Source: Phenylobacterium sp. Root1290 (lineage in GTDB: Bacteria > Pseudomonadota > Alphaproteobacteria > Caulobacterales > Caulobacteraceae). Taken from it: a stretch of 64,000 nt of DNA. Of this stretch, positions 43,191 through 51,735 are shown one piece after another (position 1 is the first letter of the stretch; each line of letters starts with the position of its first letter). A program made the position numbers and the translations under genes. The notes under the pieces were generated by a model. It was given only the letters and a program-made list of their open reading frames with translations, made no database searches and was not told the origin of the DNA. Location: assembly GCF_001425305.1 (NCBI RefSeq), contig NZ_LMEE01000003.1, positions 525,634 through 589,633 on the forward strand. Direction: 5' to 3'.

Positions 43191-44391
43191 GGATCGCGCG
43201 CGCGGCATGGACGCCGGTGGCGAAGCACGCCTGCAGCAGATAGCCGCCGGTTGGGGCCTCCCAATCCAGCATCTCGCCTGTGGCGTAGACGCCGGGCACC
43301 ACGCGCAGCATCAGGTTCTCGTCCACAGCGGTCAGTTCGACTCCGCCCGCGGAAGAGATCGCGCGGTCGAGTGGCCGCATGGCGGTCAAGCGCAAAGGCG
43401 CGGCCTTGATGGCGCGGGCAAGGGCGCCAGGTTCGCGGGGCAACTCGACCCCATGAGCCTCGCGCAGCAGGTTGATCGCCAGCGGCGACAGCCCGGCCGC
43501 CTTGCGCAGCAGGTTCGTCGTCGATTGGCCCCCTGGCGCGCGATGCAGCCGGTCAGTCAGCTTGGCGCGGCTGAGGTCCGGGGTCAGGTCGATCTCCAGC
43601 GTCGCGTGGCCGCCGTTGGACAGCGCCTCGCGCAGATCGGCCGATAGTGCGTAGATCGCGCCGCCTTCGATCCCATAGGCCGCAACCATGGCTTCGCCAC
43701 GGATCGTTCGGTCGCCGAAGCTGAGGGCGATGTTCTTCAAGGGCTCGCCAGCGAAACGCTCGGCGAACATCTTGCTCCAGGCGATTTCGAAGCCGCTGTT
43801 GGCGCTGCGGAACGGCGCCATGGCGACGCCCTTGGCGGCGAGCAGCGGCGCCCAGGCGCCGGTCGATCCCAGCCTTGGCCAGCTGGCGCCGCCCAGGGCG
43901 AGCACCGTTGCGTCAGGCGCGGCGGTTTCGATGGCGCCGCCTTCGGTTGCGAAGATCAGCTCGCCGGCCTCGTTCCAGCCCCGCCAATCGCGGCGGAGCC
44001 TCAACTCCACGCCCTGGTCCGCCAGGCGCGACAGCCACGCGCGTAGGAGGGGAGAGGCCTTCAACGCGCGCGGGAACACGCGCCCGCTCGAGCCCACGAA
44101 GGTCTCCTGGCCAAGGTCCTGAGCCCAGGCGATCAAGTCAGCGGGCGAGAAGCTCTCCAGCATCGGGGCCAGCCATGAGGCGGCCTCGCCGTAGTGGGCG
44201 CGGAACGTGAGCAGGTCTTCGGAATGGGTGAGGTTGAGCCCGCCGCGGCCGGCCATCAGGAACTTGCGCCCCAGGGTCGGCATGCGGTCGTAGACGGTCA
44301 CCTTCACGCCGGCGGCGCTCAGGGTTTCGGCGGCGATCAGGCCGGCCGGGCCGCCGCCGATCACCGCGACGTTCTTCACTGAAGTGGACAT
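43162..44391 (-). CDS. HI0933-family (TIGR03862-like) FAD-dependent flavoprotein
   Basis: 409 residues. The N-terminal dinucleotide fold VAVIGGGPAGLIAAETLSAAGVKVTVYDR is followed by TLGRKFLMAGRGGLNLTHSEDL, the second glycine-rich motif of this family, and the C-terminal GVYATGEMLDWEAPTGGYLLQACFATGVHAA. Family members (HI0933-like) are NAD(P)/FAD oxidoreductases whose substrates remain largely unknown. The ATG at 44391 gives the standard start. Confidence 0.9.
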   Translation of the reverse strand: MSTSVKNVAVIGGGPAGLIAAETLSAAGVKVTVYDRMPTLGRKFLMAGRGGLNLTHSEDLLTFRAHYGEAASWLAPMLESFSPADLIAWAQDLGQETFVGSSGRVFPRALKASPLLRAWLSRLADQGVELRLRRDWRGWNEAGELIFATEGGAIETAAPDATVLALGGASWPRLGSTGAWAPLLAAKGVAMAPFRSANSGFEIAWSKMFAERFAGEPLKNIALSFGDRTIRGEAMVAAYGIEGGAIYALSADLREALSNGGHATLEIDLTPDLSRAKLTDRLHRAPGGQSTTNLLRKAAGLSPLAINLLREAHGVELPREPGALARAIKAAPLRLTAMRPLDRAISSAGGVELTAVDENLMLRVVPGVYATGEMLDWEAPTGGYLLQACFATGVHAARAILKTWDEGAR

Positions 44392-44430
44392 GGGCGAGGT
44401 CAGAGGCCCTTCCGTCCGAAATGTCCAGTC

Positions 44431-44814
44431 TCAGGGCGCGAAGCTGGAGCGCGCCTTAACGCCCCAATGACCGTCCTCGCAGGTGATCACATAGATGGAG
44501 TCGAAGCCGCCGATGACCGTGCCGTCCTTGCGGTAGCGGGTGAAGCGGGTGTCCAGGTGCACCTTGTCCGGGCCGGCGTGGATGACCTCGCGGCGCTCCC
44601 ATGCAGAGTGGTCCCAGTCCGAGAGCGGGCCCTTCTCGAACATCTGCGGCTGATGATAGCCCGGCTCGATCACGGTCAACGTGTTGGAGGCCAGGCGCAC
44701 GCTTGGGAAGTTGAAGGTCTTCTCGAAGGCCGGCAGGTCACGGGCGTTGAAGGCGGTCATGAACGCGTCGGTGACGGCCATGGCGGCGGCGACTTCAGTT
44801 TCGTAAGCTGGCAT
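44431..44814 (-). CDS. SnoaL/NTF2-like fold protein
   Basis: 127 residues. The pattern AAMAVTDAFMTAFNARDLPAFEKTFNFPSVRLASNT followed by short strands and ...ITCEDGHWGVKARSSFAP is that of SnoaL-like cone-shaped folds. The ATG at 44814 is preferred over the GTG three bases upstream because GGGAG lies at good spacing to it. Function is unknown; such folds bind small hydrophobic ligands or act as enzymes. It is divergent from the DEAD-box helicase. Confidence 0.8.
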   Translation of the reverse strand: MPAYETEVAAAMAVTDAFMTAFNARDLPAFEKTFNFPSVRLASNTLTVIEPGYHQPQMFEKGPLSDWDHSAWERREVIHAGPDKVHLDTRFTRYRKDGTVIGGFDSIYVITCEDGHWGVKARSSFAP

Positions 44815-44974
44815 CACATCTCCCTTTGCAGAGGCAGCTTGGCACGTTTATTTGTGCGGCGCTTGCGCCCGGCAGCACGAATTCCGCGTTGTAAGGCTTG
44901 CCGTAGACGCTTGCTTGGCCTCTAAGGCGCGCCCGCGCTCTTTTTGTGTGTGGCGCGAACCTTCAAGGACGACC

Positions 44975-46891
44975 ATGGCCTTCCCCGATATTCATCCCGC
45001 TTTGGCGCGCGCGCTCGCGAGCCAAGGATACGAAGAACCCACCCCCGTCCAGGCGGCGGTGCTGACCGAGGAGGCCGAAGGCCGCGACCTGCTGGTCTCG
45101 GCCCAGACCGGGTCGGGCAAGACGGTTGCGTTCGGCCTCGCCGCGGGTCCGACCTTGCTCGGCGCCGAGCAGTGGTTCGGCCAGGCCGGCCCGCCGCTCG
45201 CCCTGGTGATCGCGCCGACCCGCGAACTGGCCATGCAGGTCAGCCGGGAACTGGGCTGGCTCTACGGCCAGTCCGGCGCGAAGGTCGAAACCTGCGTCGG
45301 CGGCATGGATCCGCGCCGCGAACAGCGCGCCCTTGCGGCCGGCTGCCACATCCTGGTCGGCACGCCGGGCCGTCTCAAGGACCACCTTGAGCGCGGCAAC
45401 CTCGACCTTGGCTCGCTTCGCGTCCTCGTCCTCGACGAGGCGGACGAGATGCTCGACATGGGCTTCCGCGAGGATCTCGAGGAAATCCTGGACTCTTCGC
45501 CAGTCGATCGGCGGACGCTGCTGTTCTCGGCCACCATCGCCAAGGACATCGCCGCCCTGGCCAAGCGCTACCAGCGCAACGCCCTGCGCATCGACACCGT
45601 TCGCCGCGACGAGCCGCACGGCGACATCGAGTACCGGGCCGTCCGCGTGGCGCCCAATGAAGTCGAGCTGGCGGTGGTCAACGTCCTGCGCTTCTTCGAG
45701 GCTCCGGGCGCACTGGTCTTCTGCAACACTCGCGACGGCGTGCGCCATATGCACGCGGCGCTGCGCGAGCGTGGCTTCTCGGTCGTCGGACTGTCGGGCG
45801 AATTGGGCCAGCGTGAGCGCTCGGAAGCGCTGCAGGCCCTGCGCGACGGTCACGCCCGCGTCTGCGTCGCCACCGACGTCGCCGCGCGCGGTCTCGATCT
45901 GCCCGACCTGGGCCTCGTGATCCACGCCGACCTGCCGATCAACAAGCCGGCGCTGCTGCACCGTTCGGGCCGTACGGGCCGGGCGGGGCGCAAGGGTACT
46001 TCGGTCCTGCTGGTGCCCTACACGCGTCGCCGCAAGGCCGAGCAGCTGCTGGCGTCGGCCGGAGTCGATGTCCACTGGCAGGGTCCGCCGACGGCCGACG
46101 AGATCAAGGCCAAGGACCAGGCCCGGATGCTCGAGGACCCGATCCTCACCGAAACGCCGGCGGAAGAAGATCTGGCCCTGGCCCGCCTGGTGCTGGAAAC
46201 CCGCAGCGCCGAGCAGGTCGCCGCGGCGCTGATGCGGCTCTATCGCCAGCGTCTGCCGGCGCCGGAAGAGCTCTATGACGACGCGCGGATGCGCGACTCT
46301 CAGGCGCGTGATCGCGACCGCCCGCAGCGTGGCGAGCGCTGGGAGCCCTCCGACCGCGACGAGGGTCCCGTCGGCCGTGCGCCGCGGCTGGCGCCGGAAG
46401 ACGTCACCTGGTTCCGCATCACCGTGGGCCGCGACAAGAACGCCGATCCCAAGTGGTTGATCCCGATGATCTGCCGCCTGGGCCACATCACCAAGAAGGA
46501 CATCGGCTCGATCCGGATCTTCGATCGCGAGACGAAGTTCGAGATCTCCAAGGAAGCCGAGGCCAAGTTCGCCTCCGCCGTGAAGGTGACAGTCAACGAC
46601 GAGATCAAGATCGAGGCGTCCGGTCCGCCCGGCGGCCCGACCTCGCCGCCGCGCGGCGGTCCGCACCGCAAGGGCCCGCCGAGCGGCGACCGCCCCTTCC
46701 GCAAAGGTCCTCCCGGTGAGGGCAAGCCGCCCTTCCGCAAGGCCGCGGCGGCTGGCGAAGATCGCCCCCCGTTCCGCAAGGGCCCGCCGCACGAGGGGGG
46801 AAAGCCCGCCTTCAAGGGCCCGCCCGGCGCGCCTGGGCCCAAGGCCGGCAAGCCCCCGTGGAAGAAGAAGGGCAACGACCAGCGCAAATAG
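44975..46891 (+). CDS. DEAD-box RNA helicase with DbpA/RNA-binding C-terminus and basic repeats
   Basis: 638 residues from the ATG at 44975. Helicase motifs are Q-region (PTPVQAAV), Walker A AQTGSGKT, PTRELA, VGTPGRL, DEAD as LDEADEMLDMG, SAT and HRSGRTGRAGRKG. The C-terminal half includes a domain around 460-560 (VTWFRITVGRDKNADPKWLIPMI) like the RNA-binding DbpA fold of DeaD. The tail (about 575-638) is a low-complexity set of PFRKGPP-type repeats, likely to bind RNA. Such helicases assist ribosome assembly or mRNA turnover. The start matches the family; an upstream 41-residue extension is unlikely. Confidence 0.93.
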   Translation: MAFPDIHPALARALASQGYEEPTPVQAAVLTEEAEGRDLLVSAQTGSGKTVAFGLAAGPTLLGAEQWFGQAGPPLALVIAPTRELAMQVSRELGWLYGQSGAKVETCVGGMDPRREQRALAAGCHILVGTPGRLKDHLERGNLDLGSLRVLVLDEADEMLDMGFREDLEEILDSSPVDRRTLLFSATIAKDIAALAKRYQRNALRIDTVRRDEPHGDIEYRAVRVAPNEVELAVVNVLRFFEAPGALVFCNTRDGVRHMHAALRERGFSVVGLSGELGQRERSEALQALRDGHARVCVATDVAARGLDLPDLGLVIHADLPINKPALLHRSGRTGRAGRKGTSVLLVPYTRRRKAEQLLASAGVDVHWQGPPTADEIKAKDQARMLEDPILTETPAEEDLALARLVLETRSAEQVAAALMRLYRQRLPAPEELYDDARMRDSQARDRDRPQRGERWEPSDRDEGPVGRAPRLAPEDVTWFRITVGRDKNADPKWLIPMICRLGHITKKDIGSIRIFDRETKFEISKEAEAKFASAVKVTVNDEIKIEASGPPGGPTSPPRGGPHRKGPPSGDRPFRKGPPGEGKPPFRKAAAAGEDRPPFRKGPPHEGGKPAFKGPPGAPGPKAGKPPWKKKGNDQRK

Positions 46892-46974
46892 GCGTCTTGG
46901 TCCCGTCACAAAATCAGTCCTAGGCTGTGGTCGTGCACTTCTTGTCCGGGGTGCACGTCAGGGCGGTACAGCAG

Positions 46975-47709
46975 ATGACCGAGACTGATTCAGATCGACG
47001 CATGGCCGCGCTGCGGATCGTCGCGCGCTGGATCCCGGCGGTGCTTTTGATTGGCGCCGCCGTTGCGCTCTACGCCAGCGGTCTGGCGGCGAGCATGTCG
47101 TTCGACAACATCCAGGCCAACGAAATCCGCCTTCGCGGCGAGGTCGCGGCCGCGCCGATCGCGGCGCTGGTGGTCTTCATCGGCCTCTACGCGGTCGCCA
47201 CCGGCGCGTTCGTGCCGGTCGGGCTGGTGTTGATGCTGGCCGGAGGCTTCCTGTTCGGCCCCCTGGTCGGGACCCTGGCGACGATCATCGGTTCGACGCT
47301 GGGCGCGATCATGACCTATCTGGCGGCCCGGTTCGCCGCGGGCGACCGTGTCCGCCGATTCCTCACCAGCGGCCGCTTTCGCAAGCTGGTCGTGGGATTT
47401 GAGCGCGCCCCGTTTCGTTATCTGCTGACCCTGCGTCTCGTGCCGCTCAGCCCATTTGGCCTGGTCAATCTGGCGGCAGGCTGCGCGCGCACGCCGTTCC
47501 GCGCCTATGTGGCGGCGACCGCCGTCGGGGCGGTGCCCTATTCGCTGATCTACAGCTATCTCGGCGCCGGTCTGGGGCAGGCCTTTCTTGTCAGCAGAAC
47601 GCCCGATGCGGGTGTCCTGCTACGTCCCCAGGTAGCGCTCCCGCTCGCGGCCCTGGCCTTGCTGAGCCTGCTGACCGGCCGTCTGAAACGCCGTCAGGAA
47701 GCGCTGTAG
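46975..47709 (+). CDS. TVP38/TMEM64 (VTT/DedA-like) membrane protein
   Basis: 244 residues from the ATG at 46975. About six membrane helices; the motif FVPVGLVLMLAGGFLFGPLVGTLATIIGSTLGAIMTYLAARFAAGDRVRRF and later RLVPLSPFGLVNLAAGCARTPFRAYVAATAVG match the VTT domain. These proteins move lipids across membranes or affect membrane homeostasis. A GTG at 46927 is possible but would add a poor leader. The next gene follows 59 bases later. Confidence 0.88.
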   Translation: MTETDSDRRMAALRIVARWIPAVLLIGAAVALYASGLAASMSFDNIQANEIRLRGEVAAAPIAALVVFIGLYAVATGAFVPVGLVLMLAGGFLFGPLVGTLATIIGSTLGAIMTYLAARFAAGDRVRRFLTSGRFRKLVVGFERAPFRYLLTLRLVPLSPFGLVNLAAGCARTPFRAYVAATAVGAVPYSLIYSYLGAGLGQAFLVSRTPDAGVLLRPQVALPLAALALLSLLTGRLKRRQEAL

Positions 47710-47768
47710 GCGCTCGACTCTCAACGACATCGCGGCACATGATCTCCGGCCTCAGGGAAGGAAGCCTC

Positions 47769-48794
47769 ATGCCGACCAATCGTCAGTGGATCCTGCGTCG
47801 CCGTCCGGCCGGAGAGATCGTTCCGGACGACCTGGAATTGATCGAGACCGTGACGCCGGAGCTGCACGAGGGCGAGGTGCTGGTCCGCAACATCTATCTT
47901 TCCCTCGATCCGACCCATCGCATCTGGATGAGCGACCAGGATCAGTACCTGCCGCCGGTGCAGATCGGTGAGGTGATGCGCGGCGGTGCGATCGGCGTGG
48001 TCGAGCAGTCCCGCGACCCGGGCTTGCCGGAGGGCACGATCGTCAACGCCGGCCTCGGCGGCTGGCAGGACTACGCCATCGTGCACGAGGGCATGGCCCG
48101 CCGGGTGCCGCATCTGAACGACGTGCCGCTGACCGCCTACATGAGCGTGCTCGGCGGGACCGGGCTCACGGCCTACTTCGGGCTCAACGACATCGGCAAG
48201 CCGCAGCCGGGCGAGACGGTAGTGGTCTCGGCGGCCGCTGGGGCGGTGGGATCGATCGTCGGGCAACTGGCCAAGCTGCAGGGCTGCCGGGTCATCGGCA
48301 TCGCCGGCGGTCCGGAGAAGTGCCGCTGGCTGACGCAGGAACTCGGGTTCGACGGGGCCATCGACTACAAGTCGGAGGATGTCAGCGCAGCGCTTGAGCG
48401 GCTGGCGCCCAACGGCGTCGACATCAACTTCGAGAACGTCGGCGGCGAAGTCATGAACGCCGTCATCGGACACATGAACAACTACAGCCGCATGCCGCTG
48501 TGCGGGATGATCTCCACCTACAACACCGAAGGGCCGATCGCGGGGCCGACGGATTTCGGGCGGGTGCTGATGCACCGCATCCTGATAAAGGGCTTCATCG
48601 TCATCGACTATCTGCCGCGCGCCTCCGAAGCCCTGTCAGAGCTCGCGCCCCTGGTCGCCAGCCACCAGCTGAAGTGGAAGGTCCACGTGGTCGATGGCCT
48701 GGAAAACGCGGTCGGCGCGCTGGGCAGGCTGTTCACCGGCGACCATGACGGCAAGCTGCTGATCCAGGTCTCCCCGGAACCGAAACACGCCTGA
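47769..48794 (+). CDS. Medium-chain NADP-dependent oxidoreductase (CurA/PTGR-like)
   Basis: 341 residues. NRQWILRRRPAGEI is the typical opening, and the nucleotide site is VVVSAAAGAVGSIVGQLAKLQGCRVIGIAGG with a substrate loop ending DGAIDYKSEDV. Enzymes of this MDR branch reduce the carbon-carbon double bond of alpha,beta-unsaturated carbonyl compounds and lack zinc. The ATG at 47769 is chosen because the ten upstream residues fall outside the family. It ends 15 bases before a convergent acyl-CoA synthetase gene. Confidence 0.9.
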   Translation: MPTNRQWILRRRPAGEIVPDDLELIETVTPELHEGEVLVRNIYLSLDPTHRIWMSDQDQYLPPVQIGEVMRGGAIGVVEQSRDPGLPEGTIVNAGLGGWQDYAIVHEGMARRVPHLNDVPLTAYMSVLGGTGLTAYFGLNDIGKPQPGETVVVSAAAGAVGSIVGQLAKLQGCRVIGIAGGPEKCRWLTQELGFDGAIDYKSEDVSAALERLAPNGVDINFENVGGEVMNAVIGHMNNYSRMPLCGMISTYNTEGPIAGPTDFGRVLMHRILIKGFIVIDYLPRASEALSELAPLVASHQLKWKVHVVDGLENAVGALGRLFTGDHDGKLLIQVSPEPKHA

Positions 48795-48809
48795 CGCGGC
48801 GGGGAGGGG

Positions 48810-50441
48810 CTAGGCCCCGACCCCCAGGGCAGACAGAGCCCGTTCGCGGCTGGCCTTGTAGTCGACCTTGCCGTTGGGCGCGCGGCCGATGCTGGCCACC
48901 ACGACCAGCTCCCGCGGCGCCTTGTAGGCCGCCAGGCGCGAGCGGACGTGGGCGGCCATGTCCTCCAGGCTGGGCGGAGCAGCATCGGGCTCGGGCTCGA
49001 CGACAGCGCAGATCCGCTCGCCGAAGCGCGGGTCGGGCACGCCCACCACCACGGCGTCGCGCACCGAGGGGTGGGTCTTCAGGGCCTCTTCGACCTCTTC
49101 AGGGAAGACCTTTTCGCCGCCGGTGTTGATGCATTGGCTGCCGCGTCCCAACAGCTTCAGGGTTCCGTCCAGATTGACCTCGGCCCAGTCGCCCGGAACG
49201 CTCCAGCGCTGCCCTTCCATGGTCTTGAACGTCTTGGCGCTCTTCTCCGGGTCCTTGTAGTAGCCCGTCGGCAGGAAGCCCGAGACCGCGACAAGCCCGC
49301 GCTCGCCCGAGCCGGGCTCCACACGCCGGCCCTCCTCGGTGAAGACCGCGCAATTGGGGCCGAGCATGAAGGCCGCCGTTGCGGCTTCCGCGCCGGGCGC
49401 CGAGGCCGAGGCCCCCAGGCCGACGGCTTCGGACGAGCCGAACGAGTCCATGATCATCGCGTTGCGCGCGTGGCTCAGCAGGCCGCGCTTGTTCTCCTGG
49501 CTCCACATTGAGCCGGACGAACTCATCGCCTTGACGTTGGACAGGTCCCAGCGCCCGGGATTGGCCTCCAGCGCCTCCAGCATCGGTGTCGAGAAGGCGA
49601 GACCGACGATGACGATGTTGCCCGCCTGCAGCCGCACGGCCTCGTCCCACAGTTCCATGGCGTTGAAGTTGCGCGAGGGCAGGCTGGCGACCGTGCCGCC
49701 GATGTTGAGGGTGATGAACGCCGAGAATTGCCCGGTGCCGTGCATGAGCGGGCAGCAGACAAGGGTCATGGGGGGCGGGTATGAGCCGATCCGGCCGCTG
49801 ACGTCCTGCGGGTGCTCCAGCGGCGGCAGGCCCATCAGGGCGTGGCCGCCGGCGCCGATCACGTTGAACAGGTCGTCCTGACGCCACATCACGCCCTTGG
49901 GCATGCCGGTGGTGCCGCCCGTGTAGAGCAGCACCAGATTGTCGGGCGAACGGCCCCAAGGCGCTCTGAACGGGCGCTGGGCGGGCGGCGCGGCTACGAC
50001 CGTCTCATAGTCGTCGGCCCAGGCCGGAGCAGGGTGGCCGGGCTCGGCGACCGCGATCCAGCGCTTCACGGTCGGCAACTTGGCCCGCAGCGGCTCCAGG
50101 GTGTCGGCGAAGCCGGCGTGGAAGACCACGGCCTCGGCGTCGGCGTTGTCGAACAGGTAGGTCAGTTCTTCGCCGCCATAGCGGTAGTTGGTGTTGAGCG
50201 GCGCCATGCCGGCCTTGAAGGCTGCGTAGTAGGTCTCGAGGTACTCTGGACCGTTGTAGAGGTAGGCGGCGACCTTCGCGTCGGCTGAAAGGCCGTTCGC
50301 GACCAGATGTGCTGCCAAAGCGTCGGCGCGGGCGTCGAACTGGCCCCAGGTCACGACGCGGTCGCCCTGAATCAGGGCCGGATGGTCAGGCTGTTTGGCG
50401 GCGATCGCCTCCCAGACGTCAGCGAATGTCCACGCGCTCAC
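48810..50441 (-). CDS. AMP-dependent acyl-CoA synthetase
   Basis: 543 residues from a GTG at 50441. GGAGGAG five bases upstream is the likely ribosome-binding site and lies inside the codons that would follow an ATG at 50456, so the shorter start is preferred. The adenylation P-loop is LLYTGGTTGMPKGVMW; the hinge and C-terminal block GRGSQCINTGGEKVFPEEVEEALKTHPSVRDAVVVGVPD and the catalytic lysine in PNGKVDYKA are complete. It activates a carboxylic acid (probably fatty or related) to its CoA ester. The exact acid is not deducible. Confidence 0.9.
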   Translation of the reverse strand: MSAWTFADVWEAIAAKQPDHPALIQGDRVVTWGQFDARADALAAHLVANGLSADAKVAAYLYNGPEYLETYYAAFKAGMAPLNTNYRYGGEELTYLFDNADAEAVVFHAGFADTLEPLRAKLPTVKRWIAVAEPGHPAPAWADDYETVVAAPPAQRPFRAPWGRSPDNLVLLYTGGTTGMPKGVMWRQDDLFNVIGAGGHALMGLPPLEHPQDVSGRIGSYPPPMTLVCCPLMHGTGQFSAFITLNIGGTVASLPSRNFNAMELWDEAVRLQAGNIVIVGLAFSTPMLEALEANPGRWDLSNVKAMSSSGSMWSQENKRGLLSHARNAMIMDSFGSSEAVGLGASASAPGAEAATAAFMLGPNCAVFTEEGRRVEPGSGERGLVAVSGFLPTGYYKDPEKSAKTFKTMEGQRWSVPGDWAEVNLDGTLKLLGRGSQCINTGGEKVFPEEVEEALKTHPSVRDAVVVGVPDPRFGERICAVVEPEPDAAPPSLEDMAAHVRSRLAAYKAPRELVVVASIGRAPNGKVDYKASRERALSALGVGA

Positions 50442-50536
50442 CACGTCTCCTCCCATGCTTTTGTATTTTGGGAGGAAGTGGGGGGCACCCGCCGCCGAGT
50501 GTCAACGTTGACCCCAGGGCAGGGGCCGCAAGCGCC

Positions 50537-51550
50537 CTAAGCAGCGCGGGCCAGATGGCGGATGTCGCGGAACGACACCAGACGCTGTGCGGCTTCGTCC
50601 CACAGCGCCAGGCGGGCGTTCCTGAAGCTTTCCCACAGGCCGATGCGGCTGACGTCGTGCAGTTCCGGATGGTCCTTCAGCACTTGCGGCAGCCGATAGA
50701 AGGGAATGCGGCTGGACAGGTGGTGAACGTGGTGGATGCCGATGTTGGCGGTCAGCCAGCGCAGCGGCTGCGGCAGGTCGTAGTGCGAGCTGCCGTGCAG
50801 GGCGGCGTCGTCGCGGTTCCATTCCTTGTTCCGCGCCCAGGCGACCCCTTCGTACTGGTGCTGCACGAAGAAGAGCCAGACCCCGATCGTGGCTGCGACC
50901 ACCATGGTCGTGAAGTTGACGAGGATCACAGGCGCGACGCCCAGCAGCCACATCATCACCCCGACGCCGACGGCGGCCACGGCGGTGTTTCCGAGCGTCG
51001 AGGCCCAGGGACGCCATCCCTCCTTCATGAGCCCGATCGGCAGGCGCTGCTGCAGGAAGAAGACGAAGGTCGGGCCCAGGCCGAACATCACCGCCGGGTT
51101 GCGATAGAGCCGATAGCCCAGCCGCCTGATCGGTGGGAGGGCGAGGTACTCCTCGACGGTAAGCATCTCGATCACGCCAAGGCCTCGGCGGTCCAGGTTG
51201 CCGGAGGTGGCGTGGTGCATGGCGTGGGTCCGGCGCCAGTAGTCGTATGGCGTCAGGGTCAACAGGCCGATGGTCCGCCCCACCCAGTCGTTGGCGGCCT
51301 TGTCCTCGAAGAACGACCCGTGACCGCAGTCATGCTGGATCATGAACAGCCGGACCAGGAAGACTGCGGCCGGAATGCTGAGCAGAAGGGCGAGCCACCA
51401 GAGGCCGAAATGGAACGCAGCCCAGCCTAGGCCCCAAAGGCCAATCAGGGCGGAGGCGGTCAGCGCCAGTTCGAAGATGCTGCGTGACAAACGCGGGCGC
51501 TTGTACGCGGAGAGCTTACGGCTCCAGTCGGCGGGCTTGGGGTCGGTCAC
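50537..51550 (-). CDS. Fatty acid desaturase family protein
   Basis: 337 residues from a GTG start. Three histidine boxes are present: HDCGHGSFF, HAMHHATSG and HHVHHLSSRIP; they hold the di-iron site. Four membrane helices surround them. Members introduce double bonds into membrane fatty acids or hydroxylate lipids. The neighbouring acyl-CoA synthetase (81 bases further along the strand, shared direction) suggests a lipid-processing pair. An upstream gap of 185 bases follows on the other side. Confidence 0.9.
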   Translation of the reverse strand: MTDPKPADWSRKLSAYKRPRLSRSIFELALTASALIGLWGLGWAAFHFGLWWLALLLSIPAAVFLVRLFMIQHDCGHGSFFEDKAANDWVGRTIGLLTLTPYDYWRRTHAMHHATSGNLDRRGLGVIEMLTVEEYLALPPIRRLGYRLYRNPAVMFGLGPTFVFFLQQRLPIGLMKEGWRPWASTLGNTAVAAVGVGVMMWLLGVAPVILVNFTTMVVAATIGVWLFFVQHQYEGVAWARNKEWNRDDAALHGSSHYDLPQPLRWLTANIGIHHVHHLSSRIPFYRLPQVLKDHPELHDVSRIGLWESFRNARLALWDEAAQRLVSFRDIRHLARAA

Positions 51551-51706
51551 GTGGTCCAGGTTCCGTCACATGGGCGGGAAGATCCTGTCAGCAGAATGCG
51601 GTGGTTCTACGACAGCACTTTGAAGGGCGGCATGGCATTAGGGGGAATTAACAGGGCGCGCCACGGCCATGCCTTGTCGCGGGATCGCCGGCGCCCCTAG
51701 GGTCGC

Positions 51707-51719
51707 GTCACATTGTGAC
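51707..51719. promoter_or_regulatory. Palindrome GTCACA-T-TGTGAC before the DUF885 gene
   Basis: A perfect 13-base palindrome 16 bases before the ATG of the DUF885 lipoprotein gene. The core CACATTGTG is also found at 63601-63609, in the gap between the TPR-oxygenase and TonB receptor genes. The sequence suits a dimeric regulator. Confidence 0.4.
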
Positions 51720-51735
51720 AGTTTGGGGGGCGGAC

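Noticed and set aside
39186-43208. 1340-codon open frame on the minus strand across flhB, cckA and mscS
   Set aside because: It is the antisense of three well-conserved genes. Long antisense frames are expected in GC-rich DNA, and its translation is a low-complexity arginine/glycine/histidine sequence without motifs.
50442-50456. ATG at 50456 as the acyl-CoA synthetase start
   Set aside because: GGAGGAG lies inside the first codons, which is better explained as the ribosome-binding site of the GTG at 50441.
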